Assembly (NCBI GenBank): GCA_902167325.1
Contig: LR632930.1
Span: 1,736,001-1,800,000 of the forward strand
Length of the DNA: 64,000 bases
From: Chitinophaga pinensis
GTDB taxonomy: Bacteria > Bacteroidota > Bacteroidia > Chitinophagales > Chitinophagaceae
Reading direction: 5' to 3'
Shown here piece by piece: positions 32,750 to 42,078 of the stretch (position 1 is its first letter; every line of letters begins with the position of its first letter). Made by a program: the position numbers and the translations under genes. A model generated the notes under the pieces. That model was not told the DNA's origin. It searched no databases and worked only from the letters and a program-made list of their open reading frames with translations.

Positions 32750-34888
32750 ATGAAAACGTATGACGAAAAACACATTAAAAACGTTGTGCTCATTGGCGCT
32801 GCCAAGAGCGGCAAAACGACGCTGGCCGAGGACATGCTGTTCGAGGCCGGCATTATCCCAAAACGCGGCTCCGTGGAGGAGCGAAACACCGTGTCCGACT
32901 ACCACGAAGTAGAGCACGCACGCGGTAACTCCGTTTACGCCACCACACTCCACACCGAGTGGCGCGATTTTAAAATCAATATCATCGATACCCCCGGACT
33001 GGAAGACTTCATGGGCGAAGTAGCCTCCTCCATCCGCGTATGCGACACCGCCGTGATGGTACTCCACGCCTATAACGGGGTAGAAGTAGGTACGGAACTG
33101 ATCTGGGATTATGTAGACCGTTACAACAAGCCCACCATCCTCGCCGTTAACCAGCTCGATCATGAAAATGCCAACTTCCAGCAGGTACTGGAACAGGCAC
33201 GCCGCTTCTTTGGGAACGCTGTTACCCTTATGCAGTACCCCGTTAACCAGGGCCAGGGTTTCAATGCCATCATCGACCTGCTTAAAATGACCATGTACCG
33301 CTTCCCCGAAGGTGGCGGTAAGCCCGAAAAGCTCCCCATCCCCGACGATGAAAAAGCGCAGGCAGACGAGTGGCACAACGCCCTCGTGGAAAAAGCTGCC
33401 GAGAACGACGACGCCCTCATGGAACTGTTCTTCGAAAAAGGCAGTTTGGATGAGGACGAGCTTCGGCAAGGCCTGAAAATTGGGATGATGAAGCACCAGG
33501 TATTTCCTGTATTCTGCCTCAGTGCCCTCCGCAACATGGGCAGCGGCAGGATGATGGGCTTTATCGACAACGTAGCTCCCTCTGCAGTGGAAATGCCACC
33601 CGAGGTCACGGAAGACGGTCGTGAGGTACCCTGCGACCCTGCCGGACCCACCTGTCTCTTCGTATTTAAAACCCTTCTGGAACCACACATCGGCAAACTC
33701 TCCTTTTTTAAAGTGATGAGCGGCGAAGTAAAAGCCGGTCAGGAACTGTACAACGAAAAAGGCAATACCTCTGAACGGCTGAACCAGCTTTTTATCGCTG
33801 ACGGTAAAAACCGTCAGCCGGTAGACCGCCTCCGGTCAGGAGATATCGGCTGCACCCTCAAACTGAAGAATACTTTTACCAATCATACCCTCAACGATCC
33901 CAAATTCACTTCCCAGATAGATCCCATTCATTTTCCGCCACCCAAAGTGCGCACGGCCATCGTAGCAAAGAACAAGGCCGACGATGAAAAGCTCAGCGAA
34001 GTACTCAGCGAAATTCACATGGAAGACCCTACGCTGGAAGTGGAGTACAACCGCGAACTCAAACAGGTAATACTGCATGGACAGGGAGAGCTGCATCTGG
34101 CCATCACCAAATGGCGGCTGGAGCATGTCTACAACATGCAGGTAGATTATTACCCTGCCCGCATTCCCTACCGCGAAACCATCCAGAAAGCCGCCCAGGC
34201 CACGTACCGGCATAAGAAGCAGTCCGGTGGGGCAGGACAGTTCGGGGAAGTCTTCATCAAAATAGAGCCATGGTTCGAAGGCATGCCGGCATTGAAGGAA
34301 TGGCCGGTGCGCGATACGGAAGAGATTGCATTAAACTGGGGTGGTAAGCTCGTGTTCAATAACTGTATCGTAGGCGGCGCCATCGATGCACGCTTCCTGC
34401 CATCCATCCTCAAAGGCGTAATGGAAAAGATGAATGAAGGTCCCCTCACGGGTTCCTATGTGCGTGATGTGCGTGTAAGTGTGTATGATGGAAAGATGCA
34501 TCCGGTAGACAGTAACGATATCTCATTCAAGATTGCAGGGATGATGGCTTTCCGTGAAGCATTCCATCAGGCAGCGCCCCAGTTGCTGGAGCCGGTTTAT
34601 GATCTGGAAGCTTCTGCGCCGGATGTGATGATGGGCGATATCATGAGTGAGCTGCAGAGCCACCGCAGCATCATTACCGGTATGGATTCCGGCAATGCAC
34701 GGCAAATAATAAAAGCACGTACGCCACAGGCGGAGCTGGATCACCTGTTTGCTGCGCTGCGCAATGTAACGCAGGGGAAAGCAAAAGTGAAAGCCATCTT
34801 CGCAGAGTATGCACCCGTTCCGGCGGAAGTACAGAAGAAGCTGAGTGATGATTATAAAAAAGTGGAACAACAAAACGGTCAGCACTAA
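32750..34888 (+). CDS. EF-G paralogue (EF-G2-like), altered GTPase motifs
   Basis: A 712-residue protein with all five EF-G domains. The P-loop is GAAKSGKTTL (about 16-25). The G3 motif is DTPGLEDF (80-87), where canonical EF-G has DTPGHVDF; the His that activates the hydrolytic water is Leu84. The G4 motif is NQLD (134-137) instead of NKxD, and switch I reads RGNSV instead of RGITI. Domain IV (about 470-600) retains the loop region used in translocation. Bacteroides EF-G2 has been described as a GTP-hydrolysis-independent translocation factor used in starvation, and this protein looks like that paralogue. Primary EF-G is presumably encoded elsewhere. A terminator follows. Confidence 0.88.
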   Translation: MKTYDEKHIKNVVLIGAAKSGKTTLAEDMLFEAGIIPKRGSVEERNTVSDYHEVEHARGNSVYATTLHTEWRDFKINIIDTPGLEDFMGEVASSIRVCDTAVMVLHAYNGVEVGTELIWDYVDRYNKPTILAVNQLDHENANFQQVLEQARRFFGNAVTLMQYPVNQGQGFNAIIDLLKMTMYRFPEGGGKPEKLPIPDDEKAQADEWHNALVEKAAENDDALMELFFEKGSLDEDELRQGLKIGMMKHQVFPVFCLSALRNMGSGRMMGFIDNVAPSAVEMPPEVTEDGREVPCDPAGPTCLFVFKTLLEPHIGKLSFFKVMSGEVKAGQELYNEKGNTSERLNQLFIADGKNRQPVDRLRSGDIGCTLKLKNTFTNHTLNDPKFTSQIDPIHFPPPKVRTAIVAKNKADDEKLSEVLSEIHMEDPTLEVEYNRELKQVILHGQGELHLAITKWRLEHVYNMQVDYYPARIPYRETIQKAAQATYRHKKQSGGAGQFGEVFIKIEPWFEGMPALKEWPVRDTEEIALNWGGKLVFNNCIVGGAIDARFLPSILKGVMEKMNEGPLTGSYVRDVRVSVYDGKMHPVDSNDISFKIAGMMAFREAFHQAAPQLLEPVYDLEASAPDVMMGDIMSELQSHRSIITGMDSGNARQIIKARTPQAELDHLFAALRNVTQGKAKVKAIFAEYAPVPAEVQKKLSDDYKKVEQQNGQH

Positions 34889-34906
34889 TCCTACCCTTTG
34901 TATATA

Positions 34907-34938
34907 GCGCAACCGCAATGAGCGGTTGCGCTTTTTTT
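34907..34938 (+). terminator. intrinsic terminator of the EF-G2-like gene
   Basis: GCGCAACCGC pairs with GCGGTTGCGC (34907-34916 with 34922-34931) followed by seven T residues. Confidence 0.9.
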
Positions 34939-34944
34939 ATGGTT

Positions 34945-36510
34945 TTATGCTCCCCAGTTTTCTCTGTCCAGCGTACGGTATTGAATTGCACCTGCAATAT
35001 GATGCGGGCTGATGTTGTCTGCGTCATCAAGGTCTGCAATGGTACGTGCTACTTTAAGAATACGGTCGTATGCCCGTGCGCTTAGTTGCAACCTTTTCAT
35101 GGCAGCACTTAACAGCTGACGTGCTTCCGGGCCGAGGGCGCAATGTTTTTCCAGATGTCCGCTGTTCATTTGTGCATTACAGAATGCTTCAGGCTGACGT
35201 TTTTTATCAGTCCGCATTACATCCGTTCTTGCAACGTAGAACCGGTTTGATTGCCTTTCCCGTGCTGCCATCACACGGGCACGGATATGGGTACTGGGTT
35301 CTGGAGCTGGCGCATCTGCCAGTGCATCCGGACGAACGGGTGTTACTTCAACGTGTAGATCTATACGGTCGAGCAGCGGACCGGAAATACGATTAAGATA
35401 TTTACGCACCATACCGGGGTGGCAGGTACAGGGTTTCTCAGGATGGTTGAAATACCCGCAAGGGCAGGGATTCATGCTGGCCACCAGTTGAAACGTGGCG
35501 GGAAATTCCATCGCCTGCCGTGCCCGCGATATACTCACACTCCTTTCCTCCATGGGTTGTCGCAATACTTCTAGTACAGAGCGCCGGTATTCCGGCAGTT
35601 CGTCAAGGAAAAGGATGCCGTGTTGTGCAAGGGAGATCTCTCCGGGTTGAGGGATACTGCCACCGCCCACCATGGCCATTTCACTGATGGTATGATGCGG
35701 GGATCGGAAAGGCCGCGTGGTAAGGATGCCGTCTGCAGCGTTCAGTTTACCTGCCACAGAATGGATGCGCGTAGTTTCTAAGGCTTCGGCTAATGTGAGT
35801 GGCGGCAGGATCGTGGGGAGCCTTCGCGCCAGCATAGTCTTTCCTGCACCTGGCGGCCCTACCAGCAGAATATTGTGTCCGCCCGCAGCGGCAATCTCCA
35901 TTGCCCGCTTAATGGTTTCCTGCCCTTTTACTTCGGAGAAATCCAGTCCTTCAGGGAAGCCGGGCTGGTAAGCAGAAGGGGGCACCGGTGCAATAGTTTC
36001 CCGACCTTCGAGGAAGGCCAGTACTTCCCGTACATGCGACATGCCGTACACACTTAGTCCCTCCACCATCGCAGCTTCCAGTGCGTTCTGCATGGGGAGG
36101 ATCATGCCTGTAAATCCTTCCTGCCGGGCGCGCATAGCCATGGGTAATGCACCACGTACAGGGCGCATCGTACCGTCAAGCCCCAGTTCTCCCATAATCA
36201 CGAAAGATTCAACGGGTTGCTGAAATATGGCCTGCTCCGATGCAGCAAGGATGCCGAGGGCTATGGGCAGATCATACGCTGCACCCGCCTTACGGATATC
36301 TGCCGGCGCCATGTTCACCACCGTACGTAAACGGGGCATCTTGTACCCGGTGTTCTTAATCACCGTTTCAATGCGGTACTCGCTTTCCTTCACGGCATTG
36401 TCGGGCAGGCCTACAAGGCAAAAGCGGGTGCCCTGGCCTACATTGACTTCTATAGTAATGGTAATGGCATCCACGCCGTGTATGGCGCTGCCGAAAATTC
36501 TGACGAGCAT
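34945..36510 (-). CDS. ComM/YifB-like magnesium-chelatase-type AAA+ protein
   Basis: A 521-residue AAA+ ATPase. The N-terminal part (about 1-170, with VEVNVGQGTRFCLVGLPDNAVKE) is a Lon-protease-like S5 fold. The central Mg-chelatase AAA+ module has Walker A GPPGAGKTMLARRL (about 219) and Walker B GILFLDELPE. The C-terminal Mg_chelatase_C part (about 430-520) contains RLQLSARAYDRILKVARTIADL. ComM acts in DNA branch migration during natural transformation in some bacteria. The start MLVRIFGSA was preferred over the upstream in-frame ATG. It is convergent with the EF-G2-like gene. Confidence 0.93.
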   Translation of the reverse strand: MLVRIFGSAIHGVDAITITIEVNVGQGTRFCLVGLPDNAVKESEYRIETVIKNTGYKMPRLRTVVNMAPADIRKAGAAYDLPIALGILAASEQAIFQQPVESFVIMGELGLDGTMRPVRGALPMAMRARQEGFTGMILPMQNALEAAMVEGLSVYGMSHVREVLAFLEGRETIAPVPPSAYQPGFPEGLDFSEVKGQETIKRAMEIAAAGGHNILLVGPPGAGKTMLARRLPTILPPLTLAEALETTRIHSVAGKLNAADGILTTRPFRSPHHTISEMAMVGGGSIPQPGEISLAQHGILFLDELPEYRRSVLEVLRQPMEERSVSISRARQAMEFPATFQLVASMNPCPCGYFNHPEKPCTCHPGMVRKYLNRISGPLLDRIDLHVEVTPVRPDALADAPAPEPSTHIRARVMAARERQSNRFYVARTDVMRTDKKRQPEAFCNAQMNSGHLEKHCALGPEARQLLSAAMKRLQLSARAYDRILKVARTIADLDDADNISPHHIAGAIQYRTLDRENWGA

Positions 36511-36547
36511 GGGAACAAACAATGTTAGTGAAACATGAAGATAGGAT

Positions 36548-37882
36548 TTAATCCTCTTTCATGTTGTTCAGCAGGTCTATCACTTTCTCTTTACGGAGAA
36601 TGAGATAGCCGATCTTTTCTTTCGCAATACCATCGCGCAGCTCGTAAGTAAAATGGAGATTATCATCAATTACTTCCGACTGGAAATACTTAAAAATGAT
36701 CTTCGGCTCGCCCCTTAGTTCTTCTGCAATTTCATACAGGTGGGTAGACAGGATGTAGAGGCAGCGGCGGTTGTGGAGCAACCCGCGGATAACGGCAAGC
36801 GAACAGTTTTTCGCATCTTCCACATTCGTGCCTTTAAACATTTCATCGATCAGGATGAGCCAGTTTTTGCCATTGCTGATTTTGATGATGGTGTTTTTGA
36901 TGCGCTGCACTTCGTTATAGAAATAGCTTTCACCTTTGAAGATATTGTCTTTCACATCGATGTTGGAAAGGATGCCGTGGAAGAAGCTCAGCTCCATGGA
37001 TTGTGCCGGTACGCCCATGCCGAGGTGTGCAAGGAATACAGAGATGCCCACCGCCTTAATGAACGTAGTTTTGCCGGCCATGTTGGCGCCGGTAAGGAAG
37101 ATAAAGCCTCTTTCAGGGTCCATGGCCACATCGTAAGCCACGGGCTGGGGGAGAATGAGGTGGTATAATTGTTTGATAATAATGTTGGGCTTCGTGTCTT
37201 CCAGAAACGAAGGGAAGTGCAGGTTAAAATGACGGATGGCCTGTGCCATGCTCTGATATGCATCGAGGCGAGTGTACAGTTCCGTCAGTTCCCACAATAC
37301 TTTCTTATGCTTCTTACGGATGAGCCGGTCGTACCGCAGTATCTCTATGAAGTTCAGCTCTCCGCTTTGGCTGAGGCGAACAATATCGTGAAACTCCTGC
37401 TGGTTAATGAGTACGCGCGCTCTTTCCAGTAAGAGCCGCAGGTTTACCGGAGCACCCGGAATATCTATTTCTTCCGTCAGCAGCCGGAAGCCGTTGATGA
37501 GGTTAAGTAGCTGATCGAACGAGAATTTAATGAAACCAAAGTCTGGCGCATAGATGGTTTTGGTGACTACGGCATTGATGTACAATCCCAGCCCGCCCGC
37601 GCTGGAAACCGGTTCTATATCCGCATTCAGGTAATTTTCCACGACCACAATGGTGCCGTTGCTGATGGCTTTGGGCCATGCTTTTTCATTCTCCATCAGG
37701 TATTGCAGCATCTGCTGGCGGTTACGGATGGCAGTGATGTCTTTCAATGGCTGGCCAAACAGCGCGCGCAGATATTCGCGGCCGCCTGCGGTAGTGGTGA
37801 AATCCAGTTTATGAAACAAAGAGTATTCGGCTTCACGGTTGAAGATCGAAAGATCGAGGTAGGTAGTTTTGTCCAACTCCAT
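36548..37882 (-). CDS. short MutS-family ATPase
   Basis: A 444-residue MutS homologue that lacks the N-terminal mismatch-recognition and connector domains. It begins in the lever/core region and ends with the ATPase: Walker A TGANMAGKTTF (about 270), Walker B LILIDEMFKGTN and the following LSTHLYEIAEEL. There is no Smr domain, so it is not MutS2. Short MutS-like proteins of this kind occur in Bacteroidota; a mismatch-repair role is not established. It ends 37 bases from the start of the comM-like gene and probably precedes it in one transcript. Confidence 0.85.
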   Translation of the reverse strand: MELDKTTYLDLSIFNREAEYSLFHKLDFTTTAGGREYLRALFGQPLKDITAIRNRQQMLQYLMENEKAWPKAISNGTIVVVENYLNADIEPVSSAGGLGLYINAVVTKTIYAPDFGFIKFSFDQLLNLINGFRLLTEEIDIPGAPVNLRLLLERARVLINQQEFHDIVRLSQSGELNFIEILRYDRLIRKKHKKVLWELTELYTRLDAYQSMAQAIRHFNLHFPSFLEDTKPNIIIKQLYHLILPQPVAYDVAMDPERGFIFLTGANMAGKTTFIKAVGISVFLAHLGMGVPAQSMELSFFHGILSNIDVKDNIFKGESYFYNEVQRIKNTIIKISNGKNWLILIDEMFKGTNVEDAKNCSLAVIRGLLHNRRCLYILSTHLYEIAEELRGEPKIIFKYFQSEVIDDNLHFTYELRDGIAKEKIGYLILRKEKVIDLLNNMKED

Positions 37883-37951
37883 GCACAGGCGTTTTTGTGA
37901 AATTACAATGAAACAGTCTAACGGGGAAGATGCGGGGTGTAGATTTTTCCA

Positions 37952-37981
37952 TAAAAAAAGCGCCGCCGTTGCCGGGGCGCT
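37952..37981 (-). terminator. intrinsic terminator of pyrC
   Basis: AGCGCC and GGCGCT (37959-37964 with 37976-37981) close a GC-rich stem, followed on the minus strand by T residues. It sits 28 bases after the pyrC stop. Confidence 0.8.
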
Positions 37982-38008
37982 CTGTATACGAATGATATGA
38001 ACTGCTGA

Positions 38009-39346
38009 TTACGCGTTGAACAACAGGCGCTGGCCGCATTGTTGTTCGTTGAAAGTGCCATTTTCATAGGCGAGGTGACCGCTCACGAAAGTATGGGTTA
38101 CTGCTGCGGGGAAGGCATGCCCTTCGAAGGGGCTCCAGCCGCATTTGTAATAAATGTTCTCTTTGGTAACAGTGCTTTGTGCGTTAAGATCCACGATCAC
38201 GGCATCGGCCCAGTACCCTTCGCGGAGGTAGCCTCTTTCACGGATACGGAAGCATTCAGCCGGAGCATGGCACATTTTGCGCACCATTTGCTCAATAGTG
38301 AAACGGCCTGCCTTCACCTGTTCCAGCATCATGAGCAGACTGTGTTGTACCAGGGGCACGCCGGAGGGAGCCTGCAGGTAAGGCTGTTGTTTTTCTTCCC
38401 AGGTGTGTGGCGCATGGTCGGTGGCAATGATATCCAGCTGGTCGTTCAGCAGCCCTTTCCAGAGCGCATCGCGGTGGTGGGGTGCTTTAATGGCAGGGTT
38501 GCATTTGATGAGGTTGCCGTATTGCGCATAATCGTCTGCCGTAAACCACAGGTGGTGTACACATACTTCGGAAGTAATGCGCTTCTCGCTCAGGGGAAGC
38601 ATATTGCTGAACAATTGTAATTCCTTCTCGGTGGAGATATGGAGGATGTGCAGGCGGGAGTTATGCTTCTTGGCAAACTGGATGGCTACCAGCGATGATT
38701 CGAAACAGGCTTCTTCATTACGGATCAGCGGATGGTCTGCAGCAGTGAGCTGGTCGCCTTTTGCTTTTTTGAATTCTTCCATATTAGCCCTGATGATCTT
38801 CTCATCTTCACAATGCGTGGCGATGAGGAGTTCGGTACCGCCGAAGATCTTTTCGAGGGTGAGGTAGTTATCTACCAGCATATTGCCGGTGGAGGAGCCC
38901 ATGAATATTTTCACGCCACAAACACGGTCTTTCTTCGCATTGGTTTTCAGTACTTCATCGGGGTTGTCATTGGCAACGCCCATAAAGAAGCTGTAATTGG
39001 CGAGGGAGGTGCGGGCGGCTATATCGTATTTCTCTTCGAGGCGCTCCTGTGAGGTAGCTTCGGGCTTGGTATTGGGCATTTCCATGAAGGAAGTGGTTCC
39101 ACCTGCTACGGCGGCCCGTGCTTCGTGGCGGATGTCGGCCTTATGGGTAAGTCCGGGTTCGCGGAAGTGTACCTGATCATCGATCACGCCGGGCAGCAGG
39201 TATTTGCCTTCGCCGTTGATCTCATGACCGGTTTCACCGATTTGAGGCGCTATCTTTTGGATGCGGCCATCGCGGATGAGTACATCGCCAACGGTGGTGG
39301 TGCCTTCGTTAACGATGGATATATTCTTGATGATAGTGTTTTGCAT
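38009..39346 (-). CDS. pyrC: dihydroorotase
   Basis: A 445-residue class I dihydroorotase of the amidohydrolase superfamily, which cyclises carbamoyl aspartate in pyrimidine synthesis. Metal-binding motifs include DDQVHFREPG, the His-rich HILHIST region and the catalytic-site ATDHAPHTWEE. It is preceded by a -7 box 4 bases from the ATG. pyrD of the same pathway lies at 13.4-14.4 kb, not linked. An immediate downstream terminator suggests a monocistronic unit. Confidence 0.94.
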   Translation of the reverse strand: MQNTIIKNISIVNEGTTTVGDVLIRDGRIQKIAPQIGETGHEINGEGKYLLPGVIDDQVHFREPGLTHKADIRHEARAAVAGGTTSFMEMPNTKPEATSQERLEEKYDIAARTSLANYSFFMGVANDNPDEVLKTNAKKDRVCGVKIFMGSSTGNMLVDNYLTLEKIFGGTELLIATHCEDEKIIRANMEEFKKAKGDQLTAADHPLIRNEEACFESSLVAIQFAKKHNSRLHILHISTEKELQLFSNMLPLSEKRITSEVCVHHLWFTADDYAQYGNLIKCNPAIKAPHHRDALWKGLLNDQLDIIATDHAPHTWEEKQQPYLQAPSGVPLVQHSLLMMLEQVKAGRFTIEQMVRKMCHAPAECFRIRERGYLREGYWADAVIVDLNAQSTVTKENIYYKCGWSPFEGHAFPAAVTHTFVSGHLAYENGTFNEQQCGQRLLFNA

Positions 39347-39350
39347 GCCG

Positions 39351-39358
39351 CAAAGGTA
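39351..39358 (-). promoter_or_regulatory. -7 box of pyrC
   Basis: TACCTTTG on the minus strand, 4 bases before the ATG. Confidence 0.5.
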
Positions 39359-39364
39359 AATATT

Positions 39365-40084
39365 TTACCCTTGCAGATGAATGGAAAACACGATGGTGCG
39401 GGTATTGAGCTGGTCCAGTACGCGGGAGTACCGCAGGTTGGGATCTTTCACATGTACGTTGTTCAGGCCATTGCTGATTTTGAACTCGGGGGTGAAGATG
39501 AAGGAGGGGAAATAGATCTCGAAACCGGCCCCTACTTCGTAGCCGTAGGCGGTTTTATTGATCTTAACGAGGTCTTCCGCGCGGCGGAGTCCTTTATTGG
39601 AGGCAAGGTCATAATCCAGCTTCATGCCGGCGATCGTGTATACGCGGAGGTTGCCGATACGGTCAGATTTGAATTTGATTTGCAGGGGGAAGGAGGCGGT
39701 GATGGATTCCACTTTCTTCTCGGTGGCCCTTTCAGGATAGTTTTCTTTGTAATAGAGGTTCTTATTGGCGAAAAACAGTTGCGGGTTGAAGCGGAGATCG
39801 AAACGGTGGTTGAAGCGCAGGTTGGCGAGCAAACCTACGTTAAAGCCCATGGTTTTGAGGGGTTCTGCTACCATGATGGAATCCTGGTGCAGGAAAATAT
39901 CACTGTGCGTAAGGCGCAAATGGCTTTGGTTGACGGCGAGGGTGATGCCGAAATAATAAGGCTTGCTGTCGTGCTCTTCCATATTGAGCTGTGCCCTCGA
40001 AGGGAGGGCCGATAGCAGGAATATGGCCAGTGTTAGCGGGTGGCGCAATAAACAGAACAGATCCCGAAGGTGAGCGTTTTGCAT
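39365..40084 (-). CDS. porT: type IX secretion protein PorT/SprT
   Basis: A 239-residue outer-membrane beta-barrel protein with a signal peptide (LLRHPLTLAIFLLSALPSRA, then QLNMEEHD). It matches PorT, a component needed for T9SS cargo export and gliding in Bacteroidota, here identified by the conserved layout and by its position directly behind ubiE/menG, a common pairing. Its first 52 bases overlap the end of ubiE in another frame, pointing to translational coupling. Cargo of this system is suggested by the sorting tail on the DUF1501 protein at 23.4 kb. Confidence 0.82.
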   Translation of the reverse strand: MQNAHLRDLFCLLRHPLTLAIFLLSALPSRAQLNMEEHDSKPYYFGITLAVNQSHLRLTHSDIFLHQDSIMVAEPLKTMGFNVGLLANLRFNHRFDLRFNPQLFFANKNLYYKENYPERATEKKVESITASFPLQIKFKSDRIGNLRVYTIAGMKLDYDLASNKGLRRAEDLVKINKTAYGYEVGAGFEIYFPSFIFTPEFKISNGLNNVHVKDPNLRYSRVLDQLNTRTIVFSIHLQG

Positions 40085-40776
40085 GTAACGTCTTGAAAAC
40101 CAACTTTTTTAAGGATATCGCACATCTCTTTGCCTTGTGGCATCTCTTTCACGGAACTGGGGAGGTAGGAATAGGCAGCCTGGTTGCGGGCTACCATCTT
40201 ACCGATCAGCGGTGTAATATAACGAAAATAAAAATTGTATAACTGTTTGACCGGGAAAGCCGTCGGGTTGGAGAATTCGAGGATAACTGCCATGCCGCCG
40301 GGTTTTACCACCCTGCACATCTCACTAAGGCCCTTTTCCAGGTTCTCGAAGTTCCGTACGCCGAATGCCGCCGTTATGGCATCAAACGTTGCATCAGGAA
40401 AACTTATTGTCTCCGAGTCGCCCACATGGAGGGTGATCTTATCGCTGAATCCGGCTTTTTCCACTTTCTGCCGGCCCAGGGCCAGCATACCTTCGGAAAT
40501 ATCTATACCGGTGATCTTGTCTGGTTTGAGCATGCGCTGGGCCATAATAGCCACATCGCCCGTGCCGGTAGCTACGTCCAGTATGGTTTTAGGGGCCAGG
40601 GGCTTCAGTTTCCGGAGTGCCACTTTACGCCACCAAACGTCCACGCCAAGGCTCATGAAATGGTTCATGAAGTCATAACGGCCGGCAATATCATTGAACA
40701 TGCTGGCCATCTGCTCCTTCTTGCTTAATTTTGACCCTTCAAAAGGAACCACTTTCTGTACGTCTTTGCTCGTCAT
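40033..40776 (-). CDS. ubiE: demethylmenaquinone methyltransferase
   Basis: A 247-residue class I methyltransferase of the UbiE/MenG type that makes menaquinone from demethylmenaquinone. Family motifs visible are AGRYDFMNHFMSLGVDVWWR near the N-terminus, the SAM loop DVATGTGDVAI and AFGVRNFENLEKGL. The start at 40776 was chosen because a -7 box lies 8 bases upstream; the 84-residue longer reading runs through the promoter and into engB. It overlaps porT downstream by 52 bases. Confidence 0.95.
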   Translation of the reverse strand: MTSKDVQKVVPFEGSKLSKKEQMASMFNDIAGRYDFMNHFMSLGVDVWWRKVALRKLKPLAPKTILDVATGTGDVAIMAQRMLKPDKITGIDISEGMLALGRQKVEKAGFSDKITLHVGDSETISFPDATFDAITAAFGVRNFENLEKGLSEMCRVVKPGGMAVILEFSNPTAFPVKQLYNFYFRYITPLIGKMVARNQAAYSYLPSSVKEMPQGKEMCDILKKVGFQDVTCKTLTFGICSVYCATR

Positions 40777-40784
40777 AATGGGAG

Positions 40785-40792
40785 CAAAGGTA
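40785..40792 (-). promoter_or_regulatory. -7 box of ubiE
   Basis: TACCTTTG on the minus strand, 8 bases before the ATG. Confidence 0.5.
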
Positions 40793-40818
40793 ACAGAGGG
40801 GCCGCAAATGGAAAAATT

Positions 40819-41427
40819 ATGGTGATCAAATCTGCAGAATACCTTATCAGCAATGTGGACTGGGAAAAATGCCCCCCGGCCGACAAACCCGAGTACGCCT
40901 TCATCGGCCGCTCCAATGTCGGCAAATCCAGCCTGATCAACTTGCTGACCAGCCGTGACAAGCTGGCTAAAACTTCCGGAACACCGGGTAAAACGCAGCT
41001 GATCAACCACTTTCTTATCAATAACCAATGGTACCTGGTAGATTTGCCGGGGTATGGCTTCGCCAAGGTGTCACAGAGCCAGCGCAAAAGCTGGGAGAGG
41101 ATGATTGAGGATTATCTCCGTAAAAGAGCCAATCTTATGAATGTGTTTGTACTGGTAGACAGCCGGCATTCTCCCCAGAAGATAGATATTGATTTTGTGA
41201 ACCAGCTCGGGGAATGGAACATACCGTTCCAGCTGGTGTTCACTAAGGCAGACAAGAGTACGCAGCTGGAAACCAGCCGTAATACGAAAGCATTTCTGAA
41301 CAAGCTGCGCGAAACCTGGCAGTTCCTGCCCGCAAGCTATGTTACTTCAACGGTGAAAAAGACGGGGCGCGATCAGATACTGGCGTTTATCGACGAAATG
41401 AACGCGCGCTTCCAGGGCATCGCCTAA
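40819..41427 (+). CDS. engB: ribosome biogenesis GTPase YihA/YsxC (EngB)
   Basis: A 202-residue TrmE-Era-EngA-YihA-type GTPase needed for large-subunit assembly. G1 is GRSNVGKSSL (about 30), G2 GTPGKTQ, G3 DLPGYGFAKV and G4 TKADK. Length is typical. It is divergent from ubiE, and its stop codon overlaps the stop of the convergent YkuK-like gene by three bases. Confidence 0.95.
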   Translation: MVIKSAEYLISNVDWEKCPPADKPEYAFIGRSNVGKSSLINLLTSRDKLAKTSGTPGKTQLINHFLINNQWYLVDLPGYGFAKVSQSQRKSWERMIEDYLRKRANLMNVFVLVDSRHSPQKIDIDFVNQLGEWNIPFQLVFTKADKSTQLETSRNTKAFLNKLRETWQFLPASYVTSTVKKTGRDQILAFIDEMNARFQGIA

Positions 41428-41897
41428 TTCACGATTTTGTTGGCACAGGAACTACTGGCGAAGGCTTCCGGCTTGGCCTTGAAGGCGAAGCCCATGCCTA
41501 ATATGTAGCCCATGGCCTCCCGCAACGCCAGGTTGCTCTTGAACTGCGGATTGGTGTTAATGTCCGCATGTACTTCCATGTCCACATCATAATCGGTAAA
41601 GAGGTCGCACAGTTCATATGCGATCTCAATGCTGCGCGCCACTTCTACGAGCATCCGCTCTTTGATGGAATAGACGTCGCGCGTTTTGTCGTTGTGAATG
41701 AACATGAAACCGCCGTGCCCTTCCCGGAGGAAAACGATCACGGTAGCAAACTCAGTTTCAAGGCCCTTTACCTGCGAATCGGTACCGATGCAGACTTTTA
41801 ACCGGTGCCCACGACCGGTTTCCCGGACGATGGCACGCCGCACTTCCTCCTTAATGGGCAGGTGAATAGGTTCACCATTGAATCTTCTCCATTTCAT
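41424..41897 (-). CDS. YkuK family RNase H-like protein (DUF458)
   Basis: A 157-residue protein resembling YkuK of Bacillus, a predicted RNase H-like fold. The stretch KVCIGTDSQVKG with a following FATVIVFLREG, and the later acidic EVHADINTNPQ, fit that family. Acidic residues in these positions could form a metal-dependent nuclease site, but activity is not established. Convergent with engB, with overlapping stops. Confidence 0.75.
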   Translation of the reverse strand: MKWRRFNGEPIHLPIKEEVRRAIVRETGRGHRLKVCIGTDSQVKGLETEFATVIVFLREGHGGFMFIHNDKTRDVYSIKERMLVEVARSIEIAYELCDLFTDYDVDMEVHADINTNPQFKSNLALREAMGYILGMGFAFKAKPEAFASSSCANKIVN

Positions 41898-42078
41898 ACA
41901 GGAATGTTTTAACGGTAAAGTGTAAACGATGTGCCTAGCTGATAGTCTTTGTGCCGGTCTTGTGGGGGTAACGGGATGTAATTGGAATTATCCGAATATA
42001 CGAAAATAAACTGCAGCAGGGTTTGCTCCGGCAGGGGGCAGCGGGGTTTGGGGAAATCGTGTGGATTATGACAATTGG

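Noticed and set aside
32687..33688. 333-codon minus-strand ORF opposite the EF-G2-like gene
   Set aside because: Antisense shadow; no signal, domain or promoter of its own.
40777..41028. 84-residue N-terminal extension of UbiE
   Set aside because: It runs through the -7 box and into the coding sequence of engB, and no UbiE family member has it.
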